From contig FLQS01000001.1 of assembly GCA_900078375.1 (NCBI GenBank), forward strand, positions 277,319 through 341,318: a DNA stretch of 64,000 bases. Direction: 5' to 3'. Positions 8,022 through 16,371 of this stretch are shown piece by piece. The position numbers were made by a program, and so were the translations under genes. The stretch comes from an uncultured Mycobacterium sp. (GTDB taxonomy: Bacteria; Actinomycetota; Actinomycetes; Mycobacteriales; Mycobacteriaceae). Under the pieces are notes generated by a model. That model ran no database searches and was not told the DNA's origin. It saw only the letters and a program-made list of their open reading frames with translations. The stretch's first letter is position 1. Each line of letters begins with the position of its first letter.

Positions 8022-9371
8022 TCACCGGGCACCCCCGACCGCGAAGGTGACCACCGCGGCCCAGTACAACGGGCTGGCGGTGGTATCGCCGTCACGCCAG
8101 CGTCGCATCTGCTCGCGCTGCCAGCGATTCAGGCTCAGCACCGCGTCATCCGCTTCGTGCGCGTCGTCGACGGCGATGACGACCCCGGCCATCGGATCCT
8201 CGGTACGGGCGGTGAATCGCCGGTATCCGGCGGTGGTGGGAAGCGACCACAGCGTGGCGGTCACCAGTTCGCTACCGCAAAGCACCATCGCGGCGACCAG
8301 GCCGGTCGCCTCATCGAACTGATAGTCGCCGCCGGACCCGCACGCGAGCAGCGCCACCCGGGGCGGCAGCGGCAGCTGCGCGGCCATCAGATCCGCGGCC
8401 AGCAGCGGACGGTGATCCCCGACCGGTTCGGCGGCACCGTCCGCGGCGGATGTGCATGCCAGATGTAGGGCGGCGCGATCGGCGTAGCCGTGCGTACGGT
8501 CGGCGGCACTGGCATGACCGACGAACAGCAATCGGCTCGGGGCGCGTTCCAGCAGTGCGGCCAGCCAGCCCCGGTCAGCGTCGCTGCGGCGGAACAACTC
8601 CACCGCCGCGCCGACCTCGGGCAGCACCTTGCGGTGCGTCAGGAGCTCGCCGAAATGGCGGGACAGCGTGCTCTCGTTCGACGGCCGGCCCAGGACCGAG
8701 CCCAGCGGTGAATCCGGTCGCTGGCCCGGCACGCGGGGGTCCATCACGAGAAGTGCTGGTGCGCTTTTTCTTTCACGCCAGCGTGCTGGCGTGCGCGACG
8801 CGTGAACGATGTTGGGTGGCACCGCCATCACCACGTCGACCATCTCCATCAGCCGGAAACCCTCGGTGACGCTGGTGATGTCGACGAGCTGCCACGGGAT
8901 GCGCGCGGCGTTGGTCCCTTTGAAGGTGATCGCCGCTTTCCGGGCGGCGACGAGCTCCTCGGGGCTGGGGCCGGTCAGCGGCACCGCCAGCAGCCCCCAC
9001 GGGATGCGTGCCAGCCGCGCACTCGGCGAGATGAACAACACCGGCCGTGGATCGGCGACGTGTTGGGAGATCAGCTGCCAGGCGGGTGCGGAGATGAGCA
9101 GCACACCCAGGATGTAGGCGAGAGTCAATTCGCCCTGCGCGGTGGCGAACGGTCCGCGGGTCAGGGCCCGGTCGAGGGCCTCGGTCAGGCTTTCGTCGCC
9201 GTCGGGGTCGGGCAGCGCCGCTTGGAGTTCCTCGAGCGCGGCCAACAGGATCGGCTCGTGTACCACCCAGGTCACCGTGCGATCCGGCTGGCCGACGACG
9301 CGCAGGCTGGCATACGTGGCGACCCCGAGGTCGGCGAACCGCAGCACGAGCGCTGTCGAGGCGGTGCTCAT
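8022..9371 (-). CDS. CHAT-domain (caspase-like) protease
   Basis: The 449-aa protein carries a C-terminal CHAT domain, a clan CD peptidase fold related to caspases and separase. The catalytic pair is visible: His286 in LLFVGHASA and Cys344 in VALLACGSG, followed by the family block GLVAAMVLCGSELVTATLW that matches the usual GxxxAxxxAGAxxVxxSLW. Residues 1-200 form an N-terminal alpha/beta region with no named domain. Its ATG overlaps the stop of the TPR gene (ATGA, 9368-9371), so protease and TPR partner are made together. Known CHAT proteases pair with TPR regions, including TPR-CHAT of type III-E CRISPR systems, and cut specific partner proteins. The substrate here is unknown; the adjacent island proteins are the obvious candidates. 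Confidence 0.88.
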   Translation of the reverse strand: MSTASTALVLRFADLGVATYASLRVVGQPDRTVTWVVHEPILLAALEELQAALPDPDGDESLTEALDRALTRGPFATAQGELTLAYILGVLLISAPAWQLISQHVADPRPVLFISPSARLARIPWGLLAVPLTGPSPEELVAARKAAITFKGTNAARIPWQLVDITSVTEGFRLMEMVDVVMAVPPNIVHASRTPARWRERKSAPALLVMDPRVPGQRPDSPLGSVLGRPSNESTLSRHFGELLTHRKVLPEVGAAVELFRRSDADRGWLAALLERAPSRLLFVGHASAADRTHGYADRAALHLACTSAADGAAEPVGDHRPLLAADLMAAQLPLPPRVALLACGSGGDYQFDEATGLVAAMVLCGSELVTATLWSLPTTAGYRRFTARTEDPMAGVVIAVDDAHEADDAVLSLNRWQREQMRRWRDGDTTASPLYWAAVVTFAVGGAR

Positions 9372-11047
9372 GGCCACGTCGACCAGACAGGGCCACCGGA
9401 TGTGACGGGCTGGCCGTAGCGGTTCTGCGCCAGAATCCGGTAGCGCGCCAGGATGGGTGTGCTGTCGGGGTCCATCTGCAGGGCGGGCAGCGGGCCCAGC
9501 GTCGTCAGGGTCAGCGCATCGACCGAGAGGCCACTGGCGGCCAGCGCCTCCTCATCCAGGGTTTCAACGGGCACCGTGACCGTCGCCGGTGAGTCCCATC
9601 CGCCAGCTTCGCCGCGCGGCTCGTTGGCGAAAGTGCCTCGTGCACAATGGTATTCGATGAGTTCGCTGAGGAGGCTGTCGTTCTCCCACTCCCAGGCCAC
9701 CGAGAAGGCGCCGGCGAGCATGCGTGCCGAGACCTGGGACGCCCATCGCCAGCGCGCATCGGCATCGGTCATGGCGTAGCGCACGGAGTCGACGGCCAGG
9801 GCGGCGGGGATCTTGAGCTCGGCGGCCTTCTCCAGCTTCTTACACGCGCTGCGGTGGCGCTCGCTTCCGGCGTCGAATCGCGTGACGCCCAGCGAGTCCA
9901 CCTGGCGTTCCTGGATCTGCTGCCAACTGTCCGACGGATCGCCGCTACCGTCGAAGTTCAGGTCGGCCAGGGCGTCGGCCCGCCAGATCGAGCCGAGGTG
10001 GTCGTCGAGCCGGGCGTACTGTAACCAGCTCGATCGCGGCCAGCTGTCCAGGAACGAGCGGGCCTCGGCCACCTGCTCGACCGCCTCGGCGAAGCGGCCG
10101 CGGAACACCGAGATCCAGCTGCGCTGCAGCAATATGCGGTGGATGTATAACGGGCGGCCCAGCTCCCGCCATTGCGTCTCGGCGTGCCCCCACGATTCGT
10201 CGGCCTCGGCCAGCCAGCCGACGCCCAGCCGGGTGAGCCCGAAGTACAACCAACACCGCGCGACGTCGTTGGCTCGTGAGTGCTCGGCGATCACCGGATA
10301 GGCGGACCCGACGAGTCGCTCGGTGGACTCGTGATCGCCGCGCATCCAGGTGGCCGCGGCAGTTTCGAGTTCTGCTCGCGCCCAATACAATTGCCAACCC
10401 CGGCGTTGCGCCCGGGCGCCCGCTCGGTGCAGCCACTGGTCCCCTTCGGCCAGCCGGCCGGTCTCGACGCAGAACCGGCCGTAGGCGATACCGGCGGCCA
10501 CCAGCAGCTGGTCGGCCTCGTCGGTGCCGTCGGTCAGGCCATCGACGATCGGAATGATGTTCTGCCACAGCTCTGCCGCCGGCACGTGCAGATCGTCGTC
10601 GCACAGCGCCGTCGCGCACAGTACGCCCGCCAGGGTCGACAAATGGCGCTGTTCGGGTTCCAGGTCGGCGAACCGGTCTGCCGCGTCGTCCTGGTGCAGA
10701 CCGGCGAGTTCGGTTGCGGCGTCTTCGTGATCACCGGCGGCCGCGGCGAGGCCGGTGCGCAGGAAGCGGGCCCGCAGGGTGTAGCGGGCGACCATCTCGG
10801 CGGCGTCAGGGGTGTCGGAGTACTGGGCCAGACATTCCGTCATCCGTCGTAGGCACTCTTCGGCGCCGTCGTATGCGGTTCTGGTGAGATAGATTTCGCC
10901 GAGCTGGGCGAAGGCCTCGAGCGCCAGATCGTCGCGGTCTTCGCGTTCGATCTCCGGCATGAGCGACAGCAGGAGCTCCTTGGCCGCCTCCTCCTTGGCG
11001 GCGAGAGCGAGCTGGCGAGCCCGCTGCAACTCACCGGTAATGGACAC
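9368..11047 (-). CDS. TPR-repeat protein partnered with the CHAT protease
   Basis: The 559-aa protein is almost wholly helical, with successive TPR-like helix pairs (ALEAFAQLGEIYLTRTAYDGAEECLRRM near residues 45-75, then AAGIAYGRFCVETGRLAEGDQWLHRA and WISVFRGRFAEAVEQVAEARSFL further on) bearing the small/large residue pattern of the repeat. TPR arrays bind protein partners. A conserved-looking C-terminal extension (residues 480-559) is not TPR. The start is GTG 11047, where the repeat domain begins; an open frame continues 33 codons upstream without similarity. It overlaps the CHAT gene by four bases. By analogy with TPR-CHAT proteins it may sense a trigger and gate the protease; this is inference. 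Confidence 0.82.
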   Translation of the reverse strand: MSITGELQRARQLALAAKEEAAKELLLSLMPEIEREDRDDLALEAFAQLGEIYLTRTAYDGAEECLRRMTECLAQYSDTPDAAEMVARYTLRARFLRTGLAAAAGDHEDAATELAGLHQDDAADRFADLEPEQRHLSTLAGVLCATALCDDDLHVPAAELWQNIIPIVDGLTDGTDEADQLLVAAGIAYGRFCVETGRLAEGDQWLHRAGARAQRRGWQLYWARAELETAAATWMRGDHESTERLVGSAYPVIAEHSRANDVARCWLYFGLTRLGVGWLAEADESWGHAETQWRELGRPLYIHRILLQRSWISVFRGRFAEAVEQVAEARSFLDSWPRSSWLQYARLDDHLGSIWRADALADLNFDGSGDPSDSWQQIQERQVDSLGVTRFDAGSERHRSACKKLEKAAELKIPAALAVDSVRYAMTDADARWRWASQVSARMLAGAFSVAWEWENDSLLSELIEYHCARGTFANEPRGEAGGWDSPATVTVPVETLDEEALAASGLSVDALTLTTLGPLPALQMDPDSTPILARYRILAQNRYGQPVTSGGPVWSTWP

Positions 11048-11147
11048 GGCTGGATCATAAGTCGGCGGGCGCAGAAGCTGGAGGTAACGCCGAGACGGCG
11101 GACGTGTCTGGCACGTCCGCCGCCCCTGGCCCGGGATGCTCATCACC

Positions 11148-11642
11148 TCACTTGCAGGTGACGGAGATTTCGAACTTCTTGCTGATCATGCCGGCCATGG
11201 GGTTCTTCATATCGGCGCCGGCCGCCTCACCGGTGATCGTGTAGGTGTTACCGTCCACCTTGACGTCAGCAGAACCGGTCTTCATGCCCATGTTGTCGCT
11301 CACCGCGAGTGCGTTGCCATCGACGACCAACCCCAGGGACTGGACTTTCGGCGGCTGACCGTCGGTCATGACCACACCGAGCCCCTGCTGACCACCCACC
11401 GCGCCGCTGGCGATATTGATCGTCCCGCCCTGCTTGACGCACGTCACGGAGTTCAGGTCCAGGCCCTGCAGGTCGTTTCCCTCGACCTTCACCGAGGTCT
11501 TGCCGCCGGAGGCGACCGTGGCGCTGGTGGGTGCCGAACCCGTCGCCGAGCTGGTGCCCTTGCTGCTGTTGTTGTCGGAGCACGCCATCAGCAGCATGCT
11601 GCAGCCGATAACGCCGACACCGACCGCGAGAATTCGCTTCAC
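11148..11642 (-). CDS. lpqH: LpqH-type (19 kDa antigen family) lipoprotein
   Basis: The 164-aa protein has a lipoprotein signal: a short basic start, hydrophobic core and lipobox LLMAC with the acylated Cys at residue 21, then a Ser/Thr/Gly-rich linker. The mature domain ends with MANPM-like NPMAGMISKKFEISVTC, the same arrangement as the C-terminus of mycobacterial LpqH, and includes the VMTDGQPPKVQSLGL block seen in that family. LpqH proteins are mannosylated and acylated surface lipoproteins that signal through TLR2. Two cysteines late in the domain should form a disulfide. It may be a paralogue rather than the true orthologue. It is transcribed leftward, 100 bp upstream of the TPR gene. 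Confidence 0.82.
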   Translation of the reverse strand: MKRILAVGVGVIGCSMLLMACSDNNSSKGTSSATGSAPTSATVASGGKTSVKVEGNDLQGLDLNSVTCVKQGGTINIASGAVGGQQGLGVVMTDGQPPKVQSLGLVVDGNALAVSDNMGMKTGSADVKVDGNTYTITGEAAGADMKNPMAGMISKKFEISVTCK

Positions 11643-11742
11643 CTGTGTTCCCTTCGTTCGCGCGGCGCCTTGGTGGCACCGTCACGAGCCAAGTACAGGC
11701 GGCGGCTGTGGCTACCGATCCCAAACTTTTCGCGCGGACGTC

Positions 11743-11806
11743 GTCGCCGAGATCGACGGTGGCGTGAGGTGCACTCGCACTTCTGCCCGCCAGCGTCGAT
11801 CTCGCC
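11743..11806. repeat. Hairpin repeat, left copy flanking the DUF559 gene
   Basis: A 27-base block at 11743-11769 is identical to 12524-12550. The element folds into a hairpin: GCCGAGATCGAC (11746-11757) pairs with GTCGATCTCGCC (11795-11806) with one mismatch, and an inner TGGCG/CGCCA stem is conserved in both copies. Outer arms span exactly 61 bp in each copy. Confidence 0.85.
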
Positions 11807-11861
11807 GAATTGTCAGCGGCCTGGGTGACTATCCAGGAATGAATGGTCGGAGCGTCGGGCA

Positions 11862-12548
11862 GTGGTCTCCGGAGTGGCCGCCGCAGCTTTGCACGGCTCG
11901 CAATGGGTCGACGTCGACGAGCCGATCGAATTGATTTCTCAGAGCGCGCGCAGTCACGAGGGCTTGATCGTCAGGAACGAAACGCTCGCACGCGATGAGA
12001 TCACCAACGTCGCCGGACTACCGGTGACCACCCCCGTACGCACCGCTTTCGACCTCGGTCGTCACCTCGACGCCGGCACTGCAATCGCTCGACTCGACGC
12101 GCTCAAGTGGGCCACCTTCTTCTCGGTTGACGACGTGATGCAGCTGGCGCAACGCCACTCCGGTGCACGCGGAGTGCGTCAGCTCAAAGCCGTTCTCCCC
12201 CTTGTTGACGGTGGAGCGGCCTCCCCTAAGGAGACATGGCTGCGGATGCTGTTGGTCGAAGCGGGCTTTCCGATACCTACGACGCAAATTCCGGTCATGG
12301 ACGGCTGGCGGCTGCTCGCCGTCCTCGATATGGGCTGGGAGGACTTGAAAATCGCTGTCGAGTACGACGGCGATCATCACCGGACAATTCGAGCCCAATA
12401 CGTGAAGGATCGAAAGCGGCTGCGCCGCCTCGAACAGCTGGGCTGGATTGTCATCCAAGTGATCGCCGAGGACCGCGCCGAGGACATAGAGAGGCGAGTG
12501 CGAGACGCGATTCAGCTCCGGACGTCGCCGAGATCGACGGTGGCGTGA
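11862..12548 (+). CDS. 5'-truncated DUF559 (Vsr-like nuclease fold) protein
   Basis: The 228-aa frame belongs to the common actinobacterial family with an N-terminal AbiEi-like winged-helix region and a C-terminal DUF559 domain related to very-short-patch-repair endonucleases. Visible family features are VSGVAAAALHGSQWVD at the start, the middle block VAGLPVTTPVRTAFDLGR, and the nuclease-like part IAVEYDGDHHRTIRAQYVKDRKR with ERLGWIVIQV-like ending. Full-length relatives are, from memory, about 280-300 aa and contain some 60 further N-terminal residues; here the frame is closed by TGA at 11826 just after the left hairpin repeat, so the 5' part seems lost. GTG 11862 may still be used. The 3' end runs into the right repeat. 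It may be a decaying gene. Confidence 0.6.
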   Translation: MVSGVAAAALHGSQWVDVDEPIELISQSARSHEGLIVRNETLARDEITNVAGLPVTTPVRTAFDLGRHLDAGTAIARLDALKWATFFSVDDVMQLAQRHSGARGVRQLKAVLPLVDGGAASPKETWLRMLLVEAGFPIPTTQIPVMDGWRLLAVLDMGWEDLKIAVEYDGDHHRTIRAQYVKDRKRLRRLEQLGWIVIQVIAEDRAEDIERRVRDAIQLRTSPRSTVA

Positions 12549-12587
12549 GGGGCGCTCGCACTTTCGCTCGCCAGGGTCGATCTCGGC
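12524..12587. repeat. Hairpin repeat, right copy flanking the DUF559 gene
   Basis: This copy shares the 27-base block 12524-12550 with 11743-11769. Its outer stem is perfect over 12 bp (GCCGAGATCGAC at 12527-12538 with GTCGATCTCGGC at 12576-12587), the loop is 37 bases, and an inner TGGCG/CGCCA stem is present. It overlaps the last codons of the DUF559 gene and lies between two convergent genes, so it may also end transcription. Confidence 0.85.
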
Positions 12588-12606
12588 GCCCTGGGCGAGA
12601 AGGGGG

Positions 12607-13869
12607 TCAGGCTTTGGCGAGTTGCTTGTCGGCGTAGCGCTGCGCCCACTCCTTGCGGGAGCGGATGGACACGTCGACGTCAGTGGCCTTCGCGCGCAGC
12701 GCTGCCACCGTTGTGTCCGGCTTGGCGGTGCGGGTGAACGGATCCCAGCTGAAGAACCGGCAGGAGTTCTCCCAGGTGATCTTGTTGATATCGGAATCCG
12801 ACGCGCCTGCGGCATCCAGTTCGGCCAGCACCTTCTCGGGGGCGTCGGGCCAGAAGCAGTCCGAGTGCGGGTAGTCGCACTCCCAGGCGATGATGTCGAT
12901 GCCGATTTCGTGCCGCAGTTTCAGCGACGTCTTGTCGGTGACGTAGCAGGCCAGCGAATGCTCGCGGAACACGTCGCTGGGCAGCTTGTCGCCGAAGTCG
13001 CGGCGCAGCCATTTCTGGTTCGTGTAGTGCCGGTCCGAGCGATCCAGGTAGAACGGGATCCACCCGATACCGCCCTCGGAGAAGGCGAACTTCAGATCCG
13101 GGTAGTTGCGCATCGCCGGTCCCCACAACAGATCCTGCGCGCACATCGCCGAGATCTGGGTGGCCAGGATGATCATGTTGTCGATCGGCGCATTGGGGGC
13201 CATGCTGATCGCGCCGAACCCGGTGCCGATGTGCAGACACATCACCACGTTCTCCTCGGACAGCGTCCGAAACACCGGACCCCAGTAGTCCTCGTCGTGG
13301 TAACTCGGCAGGCCCTCCAGGTGCGGAAGCTCAGGCATGGTGACCGCTCGGCAGCCCTTAGCCGCCACCCGGCGGATCTCGGCGCACATTCCCTCCGGCG
13401 TCCACGTCGGCAGGATCGCGATCGGGATGAAGCGGTCCGGGTACGAACCGGCCCACTCGTCGATGTGCCAGTCGTTGTACGCCGACACCATCACCAGTGT
13501 GACGTCCTCGCGGGTCATATTGAGGTGTCGAGCCGAGAAGCCGGTGAAGGTCGGGAAGCACATCGAGGCCAGGATGCCGTTGCGATTCATATCGCGGACC
13601 CGCTCGTGCACGTCGTAGACACCGGGGCGCATCTCGGCGAAGCCGGCAGGGTCGCGACCCCACTCCTCGGCCGGCCAGGACACCACGGCGTTGAGGCCGC
13701 TGACACCCTGCGGCCGCCCCTGGTACATCCACTGGTCGACGCCTTTGTCGTCGGTGACGACGATCGGGGCCTCGGGCTTGTACTTGGCCGGGACGTGGTT
13801 GAGGAACATGTCAGGTGGCTCGACTACGTGGTCATCGATGCTCACCAGGATCAGGTCGTCGACGTTCAT
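12607..13869 (-). CDS. Amidohydrolase_2 family metal-dependent hydrolase
   Basis: The 420-aa protein starts LILVSIDDHVVEPPDMF, the metal-binding first strand (DxH) of the amidohydrolase_2 (PF04909, TIM-barrel) family often seen in mycobacteria. Other family points are MCFPTFTGFS, VMVSAYNDWHIDEWAG, MCLHIGTGFG and, near the end, WECDYPHSDCFWP, which supplies the late His/Asp. Related enzymes decarboxylate or hydrolyse aromatic or ring-cleavage acids such as ACMSD-type substrates. The ATG at 13869 is set by the conserved start. It is divergent from an AraC regulator across 109 bp that contain an array of GGCC half-sites, so that regulator is the likely controller. The substrate is unknown. Confidence 0.85.
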   Translation of the reverse strand: MNVDDLILVSIDDHVVEPPDMFLNHVPAKYKPEAPIVVTDDKGVDQWMYQGRPQGVSGLNAVVSWPAEEWGRDPAGFAEMRPGVYDVHERVRDMNRNGILASMCFPTFTGFSARHLNMTREDVTLVMVSAYNDWHIDEWAGSYPDRFIPIAILPTWTPEGMCAEIRRVAAKGCRAVTMPELPHLEGLPSYHDEDYWGPVFRTLSEENVVMCLHIGTGFGAISMAPNAPIDNMIILATQISAMCAQDLLWGPAMRNYPDLKFAFSEGGIGWIPFYLDRSDRHYTNQKWLRRDFGDKLPSDVFREHSLACYVTDKTSLKLRHEIGIDIIAWECDYPHSDCFWPDAPEKVLAELDAAGASDSDINKITWENSCRFFSWDPFTRTAKPDTTVAALRAKATDVDVSIRSRKEWAQRYADKQLAKA

Positions 13870-13912
13870 GGCTTCAGTTGTACCCTCGATAATCGTGACC
13901 GTCTCCGCACAT

Positions 13913-13977
13913 TCGGCCAGAGACTTGGCCCAAACGGCCAAAAATCGGCCGCGCGCCCAACCGGCCAATATCGGCCA
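13913..13977. promoter_or_regulatory. Array of six GGCC half-sites between amidohydrolase and AraC genes
   Basis: Six copies of a (t/c)nGGCC(a) core begin at 13915, 13927, 13936, 13947, 13963 and 13973, spaced 9-16 bp, near one helical turn. The array fills the divergent intergenic region if the regulator starts at 13979. It looks like a multi-site operator, but the region could be coding if the longer start at 13895 is used. Confidence 0.4.
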
Positions 13978-13978
13978 G

Positions 13979-14767
13979 GTGGAGCTCCGCCGTGGTGGGC
14001 GGGTCCTGGCGGGTAGCTATCTCTACGAGGGTGAGCTGCTGGTCACCGGCTGGCATTTCCACGACGTGCACCAGATCGAGTACGCGATCGGCGGGGTGGT
14101 CGAGGTCGAGACCGCGTCGGCGCACTATCTGTTGCCGCCCCAGCAGGCGGCGTGGATCCCGGCCGGCCTGGAGCACCAGGCGACGATGAATCCGTCGGTC
14201 AAGACGCTGGCGGTGATGTTCGACCCGGAACTCATCCCGGCTGCCGGCGACCGGGCCCGGATCCTGGCGGTGTCTCCGCTGGTCCGGGAGATGATGCTGT
14301 ACGCGCTGCGCTGGCCTATCTACCGGGGGTCAGGTACTGCCGAAGAGGACGGGGCCTCCGACTCGTTCTTCCGCACGCTGGCCAATCTTGTGGCCGAGGC
14401 ACTGGATCATGAAGCGCCGCTGAGTCTTCCGAGCTCGGATGACCCGGTGGTCGCGGCGGCGATGGCCTACACCAAGGAACACCTGCAGTCGGTGAGCCTG
14501 CAGGAGGTATGCCGGGCGGTCGCGGTCTCCGAGCGCACACTGCGCCGCCAGTTCCAGAGCGAAGCCGAGATATCGTGGCGCACTTATCTTTTACACGCCA
14601 GGATGCTGCGGGCGATGGCCCTGCTGGCCGCACCCACTCAGAGTGTTCAGCAGACCGCGACCGCCGTCGGCTTCGACAGCGTGGGCTCGTTCGCCCGGGC
14701 CTTCAGCCAGTTCTGCGGGGAAACCCCGTCGTCATACCGAAGGCGTGTCACCAGCACTGGTGTGTGA
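13979..14767 (+). CDS. AraC-family transcriptional regulator with cupin sensor domain
   Basis: This 262-aa regulator has an N-terminal cupin (LVTGWHFHDVHQIEYAIGGVVEVET, then LLPPQQAAWIPAGLEHQATM) that would bind a small effector, and a C-terminal AraC DNA-binding domain with two helix-turn-helix motifs (VSLQEVCRAVAVSERTLRRQFQ and QTATAVGFDSVGSFARAFSQFCGETPSSYR). Two starts are possible: GTG 13979, chosen because it leaves room for a promoter, and GTG 13895, which would add 28 low-similarity residues. It is divergent from the amidohydrolase gene and likely regulates it. No effector can be named. Confidence 0.85.
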   Translation: MELRRGGRVLAGSYLYEGELLVTGWHFHDVHQIEYAIGGVVEVETASAHYLLPPQQAAWIPAGLEHQATMNPSVKTLAVMFDPELIPAAGDRARILAVSPLVREMMLYALRWPIYRGSGTAEEDGASDSFFRTLANLVAEALDHEAPLSLPSSDDPVVAAAMAYTKEHLQSVSLQEVCRAVAVSERTLRRQFQSEAEISWRTYLLHARMLRAMALLAAPTQSVQQTATAVGFDSVGSFARAFSQFCGETPSSYRRRVTSTGV

Positions 14768-14979
14768 GGTGATCGTGCGCCGGTGAGAGCGCTCGTGCCA
14801 ACGCAGGCGCAACAACAACAACCCGCGGTGCGCTTCGAACCCCAGCGACAACGGGTGTCGCCAAGGGCCCGATCGTGATCGCCGTGTTTGTGTCACGACT
14901 CCACTGTGCCAGCCGACCGCCACCTGCCGCCGCGCCACACGGCCCGATGTGCCGTTTGTCACCTGAAGTTCGTTGTCTG

Positions 14980-15651
14980 TCAAGAATCCTCGTCGGCGCC
15001 GGTGATCGCGGCGACCAGCATCCCGAGTTCGCCGCCGACCGCGCCGCGGACCTCCTGGCCAGCCCGCTTGGCCGACTCGCTTACGTCACCGCGAGCGGCG
15101 ACTGCCGTGGCACGCAATTCTTCGACATTGCGGTCGAAGACCTCGCGCACATTGTCGCCCTGTGCGGCCGCGGTCGCCACCGCGAAGGCGCCATCGAGGG
15201 CCGAACCCGCGACGGTGCCCTGGGCCGAAGCCAGCGAACCCGCGACCTCGCCGGCGTATCCGAGGACCGCGACGGGGAGGGCCGCCTGATGGCCGACGTA
15301 GGTGGTGACGGCGGCACGCAATCGGCCGCCGGCCTCCCCGAGCACATCCTGTACGCCCGCGCCGGTGCGCTCCCAAGCCGACGCGATGGTGTCGCCGTCT
15401 TGAATAGCACCCGCGAACGTTGCCGGGGCGTGGACGATGGCAGTGGTGACATCCGTTGCGGCGTCAATCAATTGGCTGCTCAGTGCTTGGCCGACGGCGA
15501 TCTGGCGCTCGAGGACCTGGCGGATGGCGAGTTTCATTCGTTCTTCCCGCCCTTCATGCTCGTCGTCAGCGGTCGTCTCGCCCGGCAGAAGCTCCTCGTC
15601 GACGGACGAAGCGGCGGAGACTGTTTCGGACTCGGTCGTGGATTCAGACAT
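14980..15651 (-). CDS. Phasin-like amphipathic helical protein
   Basis: The 223-aa protein has an acidic Ser/Glu-rich head (residues 1-40) followed by long amphipathic Ala-rich helices (MKLAIRQVLERQIAVGQALSSQLIDAATDV onward, then repeated AxxAxG patterns) with no signal peptide. This pattern resembles phasins and other granule- or membrane-surface helical proteins. The ATG at 15651 is chosen over an upstream ATG at 15663 because the acidic head starts there. A 212-bp gap separates it from the convergent AraC gene and 215 bp separate it from the divergent secreted-protein gene. Granule association is a suggestion only; no polyhydroxyalkanoate gene lies nearby. Confidence 0.7.
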   Translation of the reverse strand: MSESTTESETVSAASSVDEELLPGETTADDEHEGREERMKLAIRQVLERQIAVGQALSSQLIDAATDVTTAIVHAPATFAGAIQDGDTIASAWERTGAGVQDVLGEAGGRLRAAVTTYVGHQAALPVAVLGYAGEVAGSLASAQGTVAGSALDGAFAVATAAAQGDNVREVFDRNVEELRATAVAARGDVSESAKRAGQEVRGAVGGELGMLVAAITGADEDS

Positions 15652-15866
15652 GCGCCCAGTCAACTCGTCCGGGCCGACAGCACGATATCGGCGAAGTGAC
15701 GAGCGGAACTCCGGCAGGCAAAGAGAAGGAATCCCGGTTTCCTGGAGCTACCAGGTTGCCACCAGCTGTCCCCCAGCTTGTTGCCAGAAAGTCGTCCTAT
15801 TCTCAGCTTTCGCGTCCCGGCGACTGTGACGCGCCATATTGGTGTCTCCGCTGGAGGACGATCCCT

Positions 15867-16316
15867 ATGACCAAGTTCATCCGACTCGGATTGGGCGCCC
15901 TCGCCCTCGGTGCGATGTCCATCACGTTCGGATCCGGTGCCGCTCTGGCAGACGACTACGCCGGACAGTCGTACGCGGACGCCTCCTCGGCGATCAGCAG
16001 CGCCGGGAACAAGGCCGTCATCGCAACATCTGTCGGAGATGGCGTCAGCCAGAGTGACTGCGTGGTGACGCACTCGCAGAAGGCGCCCTGGCTCAAGGGT
16101 GACAACTTCTCCCCGGTCACCGATACCGTGCTGCTCTACCTGAACTGCAATGCCAAGCTCGCCACGCCGGGCAAGGCCGGCAACTCGCTGGCCAGCCCCG
16201 AAGGCCAGGCCGAGAAGGCCGCCGAGGACGAGCAGGCTGCGAAGGATGCCGCCGCCCAGCAGGCCGCGGCCCAGCAGAACGAGGCCACCCAACTGGTTTC
16301 ACCCGGCGGCAACTGA
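15867..16316 (+). CDS. Small secreted protein with Ala/Gln-rich tail
   Basis: The 149-aa product has a Sec signal peptide (TKFIRLGLGALALGAMSITFGSGAALA, cleavage about residue 29), a compact domain starting DDYAGQSYADASSAISSAG that resembles the one-unit PASTA-like small exported proteins of mycobacteria, two cysteines, and a charged Ala/Gln/Glu-rich C-terminal helix (from about residue 112). Start ATG 15867 has a clear GGAGG Shine-Dalgarno nine bases upstream. The mature protein probably sits in the periplasm or outside. No catalytic motif is visible. The amidase gene follows 55 bp later and may be co-transcribed. Confidence 0.8.
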   Translation: MTKFIRLGLGALALGAMSITFGSGAALADDYAGQSYADASSAISSAGNKAVIATSVGDGVSQSDCVVTHSQKAPWLKGDNFSPVTDTVLLYLNCNAKLATPGKAGNSLASPEGQAEKAAEDEQAAKDAAAQQAAAQQNEATQLVSPGGN

Positions 16317-16371
16317 CGATCTCGAGTCTCGGCTTGCCGGCGCGGCCCGCGGCGGCGAGGATTCCGTGGCA

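Noticed and set aside
7291-8025. Upstream reverse-strand continuation of the 439-aa gene opposite the membrane-anchored gene
   Set aside because: The + strand has a proper membrane helix and the reverse part has low-complexity shadow sequence; ATG 7290 fits.
12622-14016. 464-codon + strand frame opposite the amidohydrolase
   Set aside because: The reverse frame carries clear amidohydrolase motifs; the forward translation is His/Arg/Val shadow sequence.
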